From the NCBI RefSeq assembly GCF_022179225.1, contig NZ_BPQL01000074.1, positions 1 through 42,236 on the forward strand: a stretch of DNA of 42,236 bases. The letters are read 5' to 3'. The DNA is from Methylobacterium goesingense. Its GTDB lineage: Bacteria; Pseudomonadota; Alphaproteobacteria; Rhizobiales; Beijerinckiaceae. Positions within the stretch are counted from its first letter, which is position 1, and each line of letters opens with the position of its first letter. Made by a program: the position numbers and the translations under genes. Positions 20,384 through 28,590 of the stretch are shown here, piece by piece. The notes beneath the pieces are model-generated. The model searched no databases, had not been told where the DNA came from, and saw nothing but the letters and a program-made list of their open reading frames with translations.

Positions 20384-20791
20384 ATGAACCTCGCCGCCCT
20401 CTCGGCCACCTGGGCCCCGCGCCTCCTCAGCGTCCTGCGCATCATGAGCGGCCTGCTGTTCCTGGAGCACGGCACGCAGAAGCTGTTCGGCTTTCCCGCC
20501 CGCATGGGCGGCGGAGCGGCGCCCGAGCTCCTGTCGCTGCCCGGCATCGCCGGCTGCCTCGAGCTCGTGGGCGGGACACTGATCGTCCTCGGCCTCTTCA
20601 CCCGGCCGGTGGCCTTCCTGCTCTCGGGCCAGATGGCGGTGGCGTATTTCCTTGCCCACGCCCCGAAGAGCCCGTTCCCGGCGCTGAACGGGGGCGATGC
20701 CGCGATCCTGTTCTGCTTCGTCTTCCTGTACTTCGCCGCCGCCGGCGCCGGCCCCTGGAGCCTCGACGCGCAGCGCCGCGGCCGGATCTGA
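20384..20791 (+). CDS. DoxX family membrane protein
   Basis: 135 residues with four hydrophobic helices: [52 protein letters not shown] and [16 protein letters not shown]. The N-terminal [20 protein letters not shown] segment and the [14 protein letters not shown] [11 protein letters not shown] loop are typical of the DoxX/DoxD family. Members are inner-membrane proteins loosely linked to thiosulfate or redox metabolism; no specific role can be assigned. It runs convergently into the methyltransferase gene with only 4 bp between stops. Confidence 0.93.
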   Translation: MNLAALSATWAPRLLSVLRIMSGLLFLEHGTQKLFGFPARMGGGAAPELLSLPGIAGCLELVGGTLIVLGLFTRPVAFLLSGQMAVAYFLAHAPKSPFPALNGGDAAILFCFVFLYFAAAGAGPWSLDAQRRGRI

Positions 20792-20795
20792 GGGG

Positions 20796-21470
20796 TCAGG
20801 CGCTGAAGCGCCAGACGCTGCTGCGCTTGATCTCCGCATCCTCCAGGGAGCGGCTCACCGGCACCGTGTAGGTGGCGAGTTCGGTGAGCCGGTCGCGGGG
20901 GAGGTAGGAGCGGCCGGGATCTCCCAGCAGCACCGTGGCGCCCCGCGCGTGCAGGCCGGAGAGCCAGCCGGTGACGCGGCCCGCGAGGTCCTGCTCGTAG
21001 AAGATGTCGGCGGCCAGCACCACGGCCGAGCCCGGATCGGAGCCGATGAGGTCGCGCGACACCGCCTCGATCCGCTCCGCGACGCCGTTGGCCGCCGCGT
21101 TGAGGCCGATGGCCGGGATCGCGAAGGGGTCGAGGTCGCTGGCGGTGACGTGGAGCGCGCCGACCTGCGCCGCCGCTATGGCGACGAGGCCCGAGCCCGA
21201 CGCGAAGTCGAGCACCCGGCGCCCCGCCACGAGGGTGGGATTGTCGAGGACGTAGCGGGCCAGCGCCTGCCCGCCGGCCCAGGCGAAGGCCCAGAACGGC
21301 GGCGGCAAGCCGATCGCCGACAATTCGTCCTCGGTCTTCTGCCAGAGCTCGGTGGCCTCATCGGCCACGTGCAGGACGATCTCGGGCGCGTGCGGCACCG
21401 GGCGCAGCCGGGTGTTGGCCCGGATGAAGGCGAGGGGATCGGCCGAAGCGATCATGGTTTTCGCGCTCAT
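20796..21470 (-). CDS. Seven-beta-strand protein lysine methyltransferase, probable ETF-beta type
   Basis: 224 residues. The N-terminal [17 protein letters not shown] and [18 protein letters not shown] segments precede SAM motif [17 protein letters not shown] (86-101), the acidic motif ASDLDPFA, and DIFYEQ at 155-160, the (D/E)xx(Y/F) post-II motif of the MTF16 lysine methyltransferase family. Human ETFBKMT and its alphaproteobacterial homologues, which methylate the electron-transfer flavoprotein beta subunit, share this layout; automated pipelines often call them PrmA-like L11 methyltransferases. Substrate assignment is inference. The ATG at 21470 overlaps the stop of the upstream gene by 4 bp, so translation is coupled. 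Confidence 0.87.
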   Translation of the reverse strand: MSAKTMIASADPLAFIRANTRLRPVPHAPEIVLHVADEATELWQKTEDELSAIGLPPPFWAFAWAGGQALARYVLDNPTLVAGRRVLDFASGSGLVAIAAAQVGALHVTASDLDPFAIPAIGLNAAANGVAERIEAVSRDLIGSDPGSAVVLAADIFYEQDLAGRVTGWLSGLHARGATVLLGDPGRSYLPRDRLTELATYTVPVSRSLEDAEIKRSSVWRFSA

Positions 21471-22069
21471 GCCCGGGCGAACTCGCCGTAGAGCGTCGCG
21501 GCGGCGGCTCCGAGCCCGTCCGCGCCCACCAGGGCCAGCGCCGTATCGGCCGGGTCGAGCCCGAGAGCGGCGGCATCGGCCGTGGTCTCGCAGAGGTACC
21601 GGGTGGTCCGGGTGGCGAGCGCCCCCCGCAGCGCCTGACGTAAGGTGAAGCGCGTCAACCGCCCGGCGGCATCGGTGCGGGCGCCCAGCGCCGCGAGATC
21701 GTCGGGCTGGTAGATCCGCGCGCCGATCCCCGACATCGCCGCCGCCGTGCCGCCCACCACGATCGCCCGCAGGCCGATGGCGTGGAGGAGGTCGGCCTCC
21801 AGGGCCTTGAGGATGCCGGCGAGCTGCCCCGCCTCGTAGCCCGCCGCCATCGGGTTGATCCGCGAGGTTCCGAGCGCGAAGGGCACGACCCGGGCGCCCG
21901 CCGCCTCGATCGCCCCGCGATGCGCATCCACCCGCGTCACCACCGTCGCGGCGAGCCCGGCGGACCGGGCGGCCGCCACCAGGGGGAGGAAGCGGGCCGC
22001 GAAGCCCGTATCGTCGGGGGCGAGGAGGACGAGGCGGCGGGGCGCGCCGCCGGGAGCGGGGTTATCCAT
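21467..22069 (-). CDS. Glycosyltransferase family 4-like N-terminal domain protein (no catalytic half)
   Basis: 200 residues. The segments RRLVLLAPDDTGFAARFLPL, GLAATVVTRVDAHRGAIEAAG, RINPMAAGYEAGQLAGILKA and ADLLHAIGLRAIVVGGTAA follow the N-terminal Rossmann half of GT-B glycosyltransferases. The donor-binding C-terminal half is absent, and the frame ends normally, so this is either a stable single-domain relative or an old truncation. The start ATG at 22069 (MDNPAPGGAP) is chosen over an upstream one at 22186 that would run into the topoisomerase promoter. Its stop overlaps the methyltransferase start as ATGA, implying a two-gene operon. Confidence 0.75.
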   Translation of the reverse strand: MDNPAPGGAPRRLVLLAPDDTGFAARFLPLVAAARSAGLAATVVTRVDAHRGAIEAAGARVVPFALGTSRINPMAAGYEAGQLAGILKALEADLLHAIGLRAIVVGGTAAAMSGIGARIYQPDDLAALGARTDAAGRLTRFTLRQALRGALATRTTRYLCETTADAAALGLDPADTALALVGADGLGAAAATLYGEFARA

Positions 22070-22157
22070 CGGACCGGATGTAGCACGCCCCGCCCGGAAC
22101 AGCGCATGGCGCGGCTCCGTTGACGGCGAACGAGTCATCACAGGGACGGGAGCCAGC

Positions 22158-23369
22158 ATGGCCACGGCGCGCGACGAAGAGGGCACGGTCGCCGACCCCC
22201 GCGACGCCGCCGAGGACGCGGGCCTGCGCTATGTGGACGACGCGATGCCGGGGCTGACGCGCAGGAAGAGCGGCACGGGCTTCAGCTATCGTGACGCGAA
22301 GGATCGGCCGGTGCGGGACGCGAAGACCCTCGCGCGCATCCGCTCGCTGGCGATCCCGCCGGCCTATACCGACGTGTGGATCTGCCCCCGGGCCAACGGC
22401 CACATCCAGGCGACGGGTCGCGACGCGAAGGGGCGCAAGCAGTACCGCTACCACCCGGATTTCCGGGCCGCCCGCGACCTCACCAAGTTCGAGCACGTCA
22501 TGGCCTTCGCCGACGCGCTCCCGGCCATCCGCGCCCGGGTGGATGCCGACATGGGCAAGCGCGGCCTCCCCCGCGAAAAGGTGCTGGCGACCGTGGTCCA
22601 CCTCCTCGAGACCACGCTGATCCGCGTCGGCAACGACGATTACGCCCGCACCAACAAGAGCTTCGGCCTCACCACGCTGCGCGACCGGCATGCCCGGATC
22701 GAGGGCTCTGAGCTTACCTTCCGGTTCAAGGGCAAGAGCGGCAAGACCTGGGACCTCGGCCTCAAGGACCGGCGTGTCGCCCGCATCGTCAAGGCCTCCC
22801 AGGACCTGCCGGGCCAGGAACTGTTCCAGTACCGCGACGCCGACGGCACCGTGCGCGACGTGACCTCGGCGGACGTGAACGCGTATCTGCGCGAGATCAC
22901 GGCTCAGGACATCACCGCCAAGGATTTCCGGACCTGGGCGGGCACGGTGCTGGCCGCCCTGGCGCTGCAGGAATTCGAGGCCTTCGACAGCGAGGCCAAG
23001 GCCAAGAAGAACCTGCGCGCTGCCATCGAGGGTGTCGCCGCGCGGCTCGGCAATACGCCGACCATCTGCCGCAAATGCTACATCCACCCCCAGGTGCTCG
23101 ACTGCTACCTCGAGGGCGCGCTCCTCCTGCAGATCAAGGACGCGGTGGAAGATGAATTGCGCGCGGACCTCGCCGGGCTGAAGCCCGAGGAGGCCGCCGT
23201 GCTCGGCCTGCTCCAGGCCCGCCTGTCCGGGGTGAAGGACGGCCGGGGGCGGGACCTTTCGGACCGGGGGGCGGCTAAGAAGGCCGGGACGGCGGCGCGC
23301 AAGCGGGTCGCGAAGGCGGCCAAGGCACGTGCGGCGGCACCGGAGTCCGGCCAGGGCCAAGCCGCCTGA
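22158..23369 (+). CDS. DNA topoisomerase IB (poxvirus-like)
   Basis: 403 residues; relaxes positive and negative supercoils through a 3'-phosphotyrosyl nick. Visible active-site parts are the Arg/Lys segment GRKQYRYHPDF (92-103), the RVGNDDYARTNKSFGLTTLR block, the KDFRTWAGT motif (255-263) and the nucleophile Tyr308 in CRKCYIHPQV. The C-terminal tail from about 375 is rich in Ala, Lys and Arg, probably a nonspecific DNA-binding extension. The ATG at 22158 has a GGGAG site; the upstream open frame overlaps the divergent gene and is not coding. This family is scattered in bacteria, commonly in soil alphaproteobacteria. Confidence 0.95.
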   Translation: MATARDEEGTVADPRDAAEDAGLRYVDDAMPGLTRRKSGTGFSYRDAKDRPVRDAKTLARIRSLAIPPAYTDVWICPRANGHIQATGRDAKGRKQYRYHPDFRAARDLTKFEHVMAFADALPAIRARVDADMGKRGLPREKVLATVVHLLETTLIRVGNDDYARTNKSFGLTTLRDRHARIEGSELTFRFKGKSGKTWDLGLKDRRVARIVKASQDLPGQELFQYRDADGTVRDVTSADVNAYLREITAQDITAKDFRTWAGTVLAALALQEFEAFDSEAKAKKNLRAAIEGVAARLGNTPTICRKCYIHPQVLDCYLEGALLLQIKDAVEDELRADLAGLKPEEAAVLGLLQARLSGVKDGRGRDLSDRGAAKKAGTAARKRVAKAAKARAAAPESGQGQAA

Positions 23370-23405
23370 TTCGAAGTTGCGAGAAGGCTCGGCCTCGGCG
23401 CGCCC

Positions 23406-23488
23406 ATTCCCCCTCTGCAGAGCAGGCGGGAGAAGGGGAGACCTCTCCGGATAAGGCACTCCCCCTCTCCCGCAGGGGGGAGAGGGAG
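23406..23488. repeat. Intergenic palindromic repeat element
   Basis: Contains the palindrome CTCTGCAGAG (23413-23422), a gacctctccgga core (23440-23451) and a terminal hairpin CCCTCTCCC / GGGAGAGGG (23463-23486). The same core and terminal arms occur in the element inside the glycosyltransferase gene at 39046-39137, so I treat both as copies of one family. It fills part of the 247 bp gap between the topoisomerase and short-chain dehydrogenase genes and may also act as a terminator. Confidence 0.65.
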
Positions 23489-23616
23489 ACGCGTGGACGG
23501 CATCGACCATGACGAAGCCGCTTCCCCCGTGTCGTTTGGGCACGCGGGCCGGCAGGCAACAGCCGTCCTCCTTGAGCCGTTGGCGCAGGTTGTCGCCGAA
23601 CGGGAATGTGAACATC

Positions 23617-24624
23617 ATGAAGGTCGCTGTCGTCACGGGCGGAACGTCCGGCATCGGGCTCGCCACCGCCCATCTCTTCGCCCGGCGCGGCTGGGCCGTG
23701 GCGGTGATCGCCCGCGATCCCGACCGCTTGCGCGACACGGAGGCCGCCCTGGTGGCGTATGGCCGTCCCGTCCTGGCGATCTCGGCCGACGTCGCCGATG
23801 CGGAGGCGGTGGATGCCGCCGCCGCGCGGATCGAGCGGGAATTCGGGCCGATCCGGGCCTGGGTCAACAACGCCATGGCGACCATCGTGAATCCGGCCGA
23901 CCAGATCACCCCCGCGGAATACCGGCGCGTCACCGAGACGACCTATCTCAGCCAGGTCTACGGCACGCTCGCGGCCCTGCGCTTCATGAAGCCGCGCAAC
24001 CGCGGTGCCATCATCCAGGTCTCGTCGGGGCTCGGCATCCGCGCGGCCCCGTTGCAGGCGCCCTACTGCGCGGCGAAGTTCGCGGTCTCGGGTTTCACCG
24101 ACGCCCTGCGCTCCGAGCTGATCCACGATCGCGTGGATGTCTCCCTCAGCGTGGTCTACCTGCCCGCCGTCAACACCCCGCAGTTCAACTGGGCCCGCAA
24201 CCGCACCGGCCACGGCCAGTATGCCCCCGACCCGGTCTACGATCCGCGCCTCTGCGCCGAGGCCATCGTCGCGACGGCCGAGAAACCGAGTCGCGAGGTC
24301 TGGGTCGGCCACAGTACGGTGATGATGGCCGCCGCCCAGGCCCTGATGCCGGGCTACGCCGACTCGAAGGCTGCCACGATGTGGTCGGCCCAGCTCACCG
24401 ATGCACCCGCCCCCGACAAGGCCGGCAACCTGTTCGCGCCGGTGCCGGGCGATGTCGGCATCGACGGGCGCTTCTCGGACCGGACCAAGGCCACGCGCAG
24501 CGCCTACTGGACCAGCCGCGACCGCGACCTTCTCGTGGCCAGCCTGACGGGCGTGGTGGCCCTCGGCCTGTTCGGCGTCGCCACCCTCGCTCGCGCACCG
24601 CGCCGCCTGCTGCCGCGGCGCTGA
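23617..24624 (+). CDS. Short-chain dehydrogenase/reductase with C-terminal membrane anchor
   Basis: 335 residues. Classical SDR features are the cofactor loop TGGTSGIG (7-14), VNNAMAT with the structural Asn, the catalytic Ser in IIQVSSGLG (about 136), and Y150/K154 in PYCAAKFA. The Arg in IARDPDRL suggests NADP preference. After the SDR core, about 60 linker residues lead to a hydrophobic helix LLVASLTGVVALGLFGVATLA and a basic tail, a C-terminal membrane anchor. The substrate is unknown. The start ATG gives MKVAVVTGG; a GTG three codons earlier is in frame. Confidence 0.92.
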   Translation: MKVAVVTGGTSGIGLATAHLFARRGWAVAVIARDPDRLRDTEAALVAYGRPVLAISADVADAEAVDAAAARIEREFGPIRAWVNNAMATIVNPADQITPAEYRRVTETTYLSQVYGTLAALRFMKPRNRGAIIQVSSGLGIRAAPLQAPYCAAKFAVSGFTDALRSELIHDRVDVSLSVVYLPAVNTPQFNWARNRTGHGQYAPDPVYDPRLCAEAIVATAEKPSREVWVGHSTVMMAAAQALMPGYADSKAATMWSAQLTDAPAPDKAGNLFAPVPGDVGIDGRFSDRTKATRSAYWTSRDRDLLVASLTGVVALGLFGVATLARAPRRLLPRR

Positions 24625-24744
24625 GCCCCCGGGGGCCCGGGCGACCTTGGCGCGATTCGCGAACCGGATGCAGCTCGGGCGCCTTCACGCGATAGCTGTT
24701 CCAAGGTTTCCCGGTTCAGGATCCCGTATCGGACGAGGTTCGGC

Positions 24745-25258
24745 ATTGACGTCGACGCGCTGCTGCTTTCGCGCATCCAGTTCGGCTTCACCATGGCGTT
24801 TGTTCGACTCGTTCCGCATCATGGTGGCGATCGGCATGGCGATGCTGGGCTTGAGCCTGTGGAGCCTCTACCTGCGCTGGCGGGGCACGCTCTACACGAA
24901 CCGCTGGTTCCTCAACGCGGCGATGCTGATGACGCCGTCTGGGTTCGGTGCGGTGCTGTTCGGCTGGTTCACCGCCGAGATCGGGCGCCAGCCCTACATC
25001 GTCTACGGGCAGCTGCGCACGGCGGACGCGCACGCGCCCCTGACGGTCAATGCCGTGACGACCTCGCTGGTCGCGTTCCTGATCGCCTACGCGTTCATCT
25101 TCGGCTTCGGCAGCTACGATCTCGCCAAGCTCCTGCGCAAAGGGCCCGCGCCCCTGGAGGAGGCCATGCGCGGCGACGACATCGCCCGGACGCCCAAGCG
25201 TCCGCTCTCGGCGGTCGACGAGAGCCTCACACCCGCCAAAGGGCGGGTGCCTGCCTAA
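24745..25258 (+). pseudogene. cydA: Internally deleted cytochrome bd-type quinol oxidase subunit I (cydA remnant)
   Basis: Two pieces of CydA are joined. 24745-24800 reads IDVDALLLSRIQFGFTMAF in one frame, the first transmembrane segment of CydA. From 24806, one frame over, comes DSFRIMVAIGMAMLGL, WSLYLRWRG, PSGFGAVLFGWFTAEIGRQP and YGQLRTADA, the C-terminal region of about 145 residues. About 365 residues between them are missing, including the N-terminal His (E. coli His19), the Q loop and the His186 haem ligand. No start codon precedes the N-terminal piece except a doubtful ATT/TTG, and no cydB follows. It cannot make a working oxidase. A short C-terminal membrane peptide might still be translated. 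Confidence 0.88.
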
Positions 25259-25325
25259 GGGCGGCCCGCTTGAGGGCGGGTCGGGTCGCCGAGACGGGGG
25301 AAGGAACGCGCGGGAGCCCCGCGCC

Positions 25326-25346
25326 GGCCCGGCTCAGAGCCGGGCC
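25326..25346. terminator. Inverted repeat over the luxR stop codon, candidate bidirectional terminator
   Basis: GGCCCGGCT and AGCCGGGCC form a perfect 9 bp stem with a 3-base loop, spanning the stop codon of the LuxR-type gene and facing the end of the cydA remnant. There is no T-run, so the terminator role is tentative. Confidence 0.4.
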
Positions 25347-26032
25347 AGCAGCTCCTTCGGGGCGATGCGGGTCACGCGCGCCCGCAGGCCGTTGTCCTGG
25401 CGCACCGGCTCGGCATCCAGCACCGGCGCCAGACCGAGTTGGCGGGCCAGGGCGACGAGGTCCTTCAGACGACCGGTCTGGGTCTTGCGGCGCAGGTTGA
25501 GCCGGTGGGTCTCTACCGTGCGCACGCTGAGGCTCAGGCGGCGGGCGACCTCCTTGTTGCTGAAGCCGGCACTGAGAAAGCGCAGGATCTCGGCTTCCCG
25601 AGGCGTCAGGCCGTCGGCCGTCGTCGCGTCGGGTCGGAGCGCGGCATGCTGCGGCTCGGGGTTCGCCGCGAGGCCGAGGATCGCGGCGCAGACGTCGCGC
25701 GGCGCGGCGCTTCGAGCCACGAAGGCATCGGCCCCCGCCTGGACCAGTCGGCCCAGCAGATCGGCCCGCAGGACGTCGAAGGCCACCAGCACGGTGACGC
25801 CGGGCCGGCGCCCCTTCAGCATGGCGATGCGCGACAGGGTCGCCGCGCCGGACTCAGCGCCGACGAAGACCAGGGCGACGCTGCGCGCGGGTGCGCCGGC
25901 CCCCGGGAGCAGGTCCGCCTCGCCCACGGTCTGAAGGCGCGGCTCGTGCTCCAGCACGGCCCGAAGGGTCGATTCGAGCTCGCAGGGCTCGTCAACGATC
26001 AAGACGCCCACAGGTTGGTTCACGACTGTCAT
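25334..26032 (-). CDS. LuxR-family regulator with degenerate receiver domain
   Basis: 232 residues. The N-terminal 120 residues have the layout of a response-regulator receiver (VGVLIVDEP at the start), but the acceptor strand reads VALVFVGAESG (52-62) with no Asp, and the conserved Lys is Arg107 in FVARSA. Phosphorylation is therefore unlikely, and the domain is probably a pseudo-receiver. The C-terminal LuxR/GerE helix-turn-helix is intact: LTPREAEILRFLSAGFSNKE (142-161), then RRLSLSVRTVETHRLNLRRK, as in the NarL/FixJ group. The targets are unknown. A diguanylate cyclase with a similarly altered receiver lies 244 bp upstream on the same strand. Confidence 0.9.
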   Translation of the reverse strand: MTVVNQPVGVLIVDEPCELESTLRAVLEHEPRLQTVGEADLLPGAGAPARSVALVFVGAESGAATLSRIAMLKGRRPGVTVLVAFDVLRADLLGRLVQAGADAFVARSAAPRDVCAAILGLAANPEPQHAALRPDATTADGLTPREAEILRFLSAGFSNKEVARRLSLSVRTVETHRLNLRRKTQTGRLKDLVALARQLGLAPVLDAEPVRQDNGLRARVTRIAPKELLARL

Positions 26033-26276
26033 CCCCCATTGTCCCAGCGCGATACATCGCGCTCTTCCCAGGGGAGATCAGATCAAGTTCCGTTCCAAGG
26101 CTCTATTCACCAAGACTCTCGTCGCAGAAGGACGGCGACGGGGCAAGACTCGCTAGACTTTGCCCGAGACTCCGGGGCCACGCGCCAAATCTGTCGCCGC
26201 ATTGAACAAATCGGCGTTTCGCAACGGCACAATCTCCGCCCCGCGTCGGCCGTCAAAACGGTACAGGCCGGACCCG

Positions 26277-27173
26277 TCAGCCGGCGCGGGCCAGGACGAG
26301 GTCGGCGGCCGCGCTGACGACGCGGTTGCGGCCCGTCGTCTTGGCCTCGTAGAGGGCGATGTCGGCGCGCTTGATCAGACCCTCGATGGTGTCGCCCTCG
26401 AACCATTCGCTCACGCCGAAGCTGCAGGTCAGGCGGATCGGCACGCGGCCGCCGCGGATGCGCAGGGACTCCACGGCGCGGCGCAGGCGCGTGGCGGTGG
26501 CCTCGGCCTCCGAAGCCGGCCGGTGGGGCAGCACGATGCCGAACTCCTCGCCCCCGAGGCGGCCGACGATCCCCTCGACGGCGAGTTCGCGGCAGACCGC
26601 CTGGATGGCGGCGTCGCCGACATCGTGGCCGTACTCGTCGTTGATGCGCTTGAAATGGTCGATGTCGAGGAGGATCGCCGCCATCCGCCCGTGGTCGCCG
26701 ACGCGCTCGGCCGCGTCCCTGGCCTTCTGCAGGAAGGCCCGCCGGTTCAGGATACCGGTCAGCGAATCCGTCTCCGCGAGACGGATCAGCTCACTCTGCA
26801 TGGTGGTGAGGCGCTCGGCGGCCCGCAGGCGGGCGTGCAGTTCCTCGGGCGTCGGCGGCTTCTCGATGAAGTCGTCCGCCCCGCTATCCAGGGCCTCGGC
26901 GAGGTTCCGGGCGTTGCGGGCCGAGGACATGGTGATGACGTAGAGAGGCCGGTTGGACTCCGCCAGCAGGCGGGCCGACCAGCACAGTTCCAACCCGCCG
27001 AGGGGCCGGACCTCGAGGCTGGTGATCAGTACACGGACCGAGGCCGTGTCTTCGACATACGCGAGTGCCTCGGCGGAATTCGTGAAAGCCGTAACCGTAT
27101 GGCCGTTCGGCTCAAGCAGCGCCGCGATCATCTTGAGGACGACCCGACTGGTGTCGACGAGGACGATGTGCAT
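26277..27173 (-). CDS. Diguanylate cyclase with receiver-like N-terminus
   Basis: 298 residues. The receiver-like domain (1-115) keeps Asp7 and Lys105 (FIEKPP) but has Ser52 in VLITSLEV where the phospho-acceptor Asp belongs. The GGDEF domain follows a linker helix (116-132): DSLTGILNRRAF, LLDIDHFKRINDEYGHDVGD and active-site GGEEF at 207-211, so cyclase activity is expected. The RxxD inhibition site is absent (AVEG at the same place), suggesting no product feedback. The start is uncertain: the ATG at 27173 begins the receiver fold, but an in-frame GTG at 27209 would add 12 residues. It makes c-di-GMP in the cytoplasm. Confidence 0.9.
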   Translation of the reverse strand: MHIVLVDTSRVVLKMIAALLEPNGHTVTAFTNSAEALAYVEDTASVRVLITSLEVRPLGGLELCWSARLLAESNRPLYVITMSSARNARNLAEALDSGADDFIEKPPTPEELHARLRAAERLTTMQSELIRLAETDSLTGILNRRAFLQKARDAAERVGDHGRMAAILLDIDHFKRINDEYGHDVGDAAIQAVCRELAVEGIVGRLGGEEFGIVLPHRPASEAEATATRLRRAVESLRIRGGRVPIRLTCSFGVSEWFEGDTIEGLIKRADIALYEAKTTGRNRVVSAAADLVLARAG

Positions 27174-27253
27174 GGGGCCGCCGGACCGAGTTTCGGAAGT
27201 GTCGGTCACCCTGGCACGGAACAGATTAAGGCCCTCTCAATCCGGAGAGCGCC

Positions 27254-27718
27254 TCAGCGCAGATCCGCCTGCCGCTGCGGCACGCCCACGGTGATCACGC
27301 GGGCGCTCCCGGAACGCCGCTCCGCGACCGGCGCGAAGTGCGGGTGGGGGGCCCGCGACAGGACCCGGGCCCGCGTCCGGCGCGTTTCGGATGTCGCCGT
27401 CCGGGGGGCTTCGATCACGTAGACGGTGGGTGTCCCGACGGGAGCGCTGCGGATACCCGCCACGGTAGGGACGCCGTAGGTGCCGTAACCCCAGGCGCTC
27501 GGAACGAGTTCGCTCGGCCGGGGAAAGCGGGTGAGCGGCGCACCGATATAGTCGCCGCGCAGCAGGGGACCCGCATAGCTGTCTTCGTAGCCGAAGGGCA
27601 CGGATCGGACGCCGTAGGACACGACCTGGGCCTGGGCGGAGCCCGCGAGGCCCGTCGCGAAGAGAACACCGAGGAGGCCGAGGCCGTGACGCCGGCGGGA
27701 CGCTGAGGACGCGATCAT
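27254..27718 (-). CDS. Exported protein of unknown function
   Basis: 154 residues, not recognised. A twin basic start and hydrophobic core HGLGLLGVLFATGLAGSAQA form a signal peptide cut near residue 30. The mature part is rich in Gly, Pro, Tyr and Ser (YGVRSVPFGYEDSYAGPLL; SAWGYGTYGVP), then a strand-like PTVYVIEAPR and an Arg-rich tail with RVITVGVPQRQ. There are no cysteines or catalytic motifs, and it is probably a small periplasmic or envelope protein. A GGAG lies 11 bp before the ATG at 27718. It ends 44-80 bp upstream of the GGDEF gene on the same strand, so the two may be co-transcribed. Confidence 0.78.
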   Translation of the reverse strand: MIASSASRRRHGLGLLGVLFATGLAGSAQAQVVSYGVRSVPFGYEDSYAGPLLRGDYIGAPLTRFPRPSELVPSAWGYGTYGVPTVAGIRSAPVGTPTVYVIEAPRTATSETRRTRARVLSRAPHPHFAPVAERRSGSARVITVGVPQRQADLR

Positions 27719-27848
27719 GCGAGGCCGAACTCCTACCGTGGTCAATGCCCTGACCGATCGTGGATGAACCGCGCCGGACGCCCCGTCGTTCCAGAATCCG
27801 GCGCGGCTGTCCCGCGTCGAAGACTGCTTAGGCGCGCATGCGAGCATG

Positions 27849-27873
27849 AAAAACCCCGCCTCGCGGCGGGGTT
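27849..27873 (-). terminator. Intrinsic terminator of the 84-residue exported protein gene
   Basis: On the minus strand, AACCCCGCC / GGCGGGGTT form a perfect 9 bp stem with a four-base loop, followed by a run of five T. It lies 40 bp past the stop codon at 27913. The plus strand lacks the T-run, so it acts on minus-strand transcripts and separates this gene from the next one downstream. Confidence 0.85.
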
Positions 27874-27912
27874 CGGGGACATCGCATCGTATCGACAGTC
27901 GCAGGGTTCCGC

Positions 27913-28167
27913 TCAGCGGCAGGTGGTCACCCGGCGTACGATCCAACCCTCGCCCTCGACCCAGAGCCGGCGGCGGGAGCGGCTGCAATTGGCCGCGTCG
28001 TCCTCGGCCTCGGTCACGGCGGCCACGGGTGTGATCGCCGCTGTCGGGTTCGACACCTTGTCGGAACCCTGGCTCGTCAGGGGGGCGGCCTGGACGGCCG
28101 TGAGGCCGGCGCCGGCCAGCAGGAAGACGCCCGCCAGTGCGGACGCGCGCAGTCGATTGGCTCGCAT
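27913..28167 (-). CDS. Small exported protein of unknown function
   Basis: 84 residues from the ATG at 28167: a basic start MRANRLR, hydrophobic core ASALAGVFLLAGAGLTAV and a QAAP cleavage region, then a Thr/Ala-rich stretch. The C-terminus NCSRSRRRLWVEGEGWIVRRVTTC has two cysteines framing a basic, Trp-containing beta-hairpin that may be disulfide-closed. An in-frame ATG 18 bp upstream is possible. A strong intrinsic terminator follows. No family is recognised; short RRxWVExxGWxVRRVxxC tails occur in exported proteins of Hyphomicrobiales, but this is only my impression. Confidence 0.75.
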   Translation of the reverse strand: MRANRLRASALAGVFLLAGAGLTAVQAAPLTSQGSDKVSNPTAAITPVAAVTEAEDDAANCSRSRRRLWVEGEGWIVRRVTTCR

Positions 28168-28337
28168 CGAAGGTCTCGCTCGCATATCCGCGCCGGGACA
28201 TGCTCTCAACGTGTCGGGATCATGCAGCGAGGCGGGCCTCGCATCTCGAACAGTTAAGTCGCGAGACCGTGAAAGGGTTGCAGTCAAGCTGACCGAACCT
28301 CACGAAACCATGATCCCGGGATGCGGACCCGAATGCC

Positions 28338-28496
28338 TCAGGGCGTGGCCGTCACACTGAGCATCGGTAGCGTCACGGCGAGTTGCGTGACCGCCGGGCG
28401 CGGCGGTGCCCGCTCCGACAACGCGAAGGCGCCGAGCCCGAGGAGCAGGCTGAAGGCGATCAGCGACGTCTCGATGCCGCGATAGAACCCGTCCAT
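28338..28496 (-). CDS. 52-residue single-pass membrane microprotein
   Basis: Short open frame with the sequence start MDGFYRGIETSLIAFSLLLG, then LGAFALSERAPPRP and a Val/Thr-rich tail ending TATP. Residues 10-27 form one hydrophobic helix. It is supported by a strong Shine-Dalgarno, GGGGAGCAGTGAG directly before the ATG (spacing 7), a good match for a leaderless-free minus-strand start. It sits between the 116-residue gene and the 84-residue exported protein gene with about 94 bp and 170 bp gaps. There is no similarity I can name. Location is inferred to be the inner membrane. Confidence 0.6.
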   Translation of the reverse strand: MDGFYRGIETSLIAFSLLLGLGAFALSERAPPRPAVTQLAVTLPMLSVTATP

Positions 28497-28590
28497 CTCA
28501 CTGCTCCCCGCATTGGGCCGCCGGCCGGCCCCTGGCCGTCCGGCATGATCCGCCCGGGAGTGTGAGGGAATCGTAACCAGCCCGCGCCTG

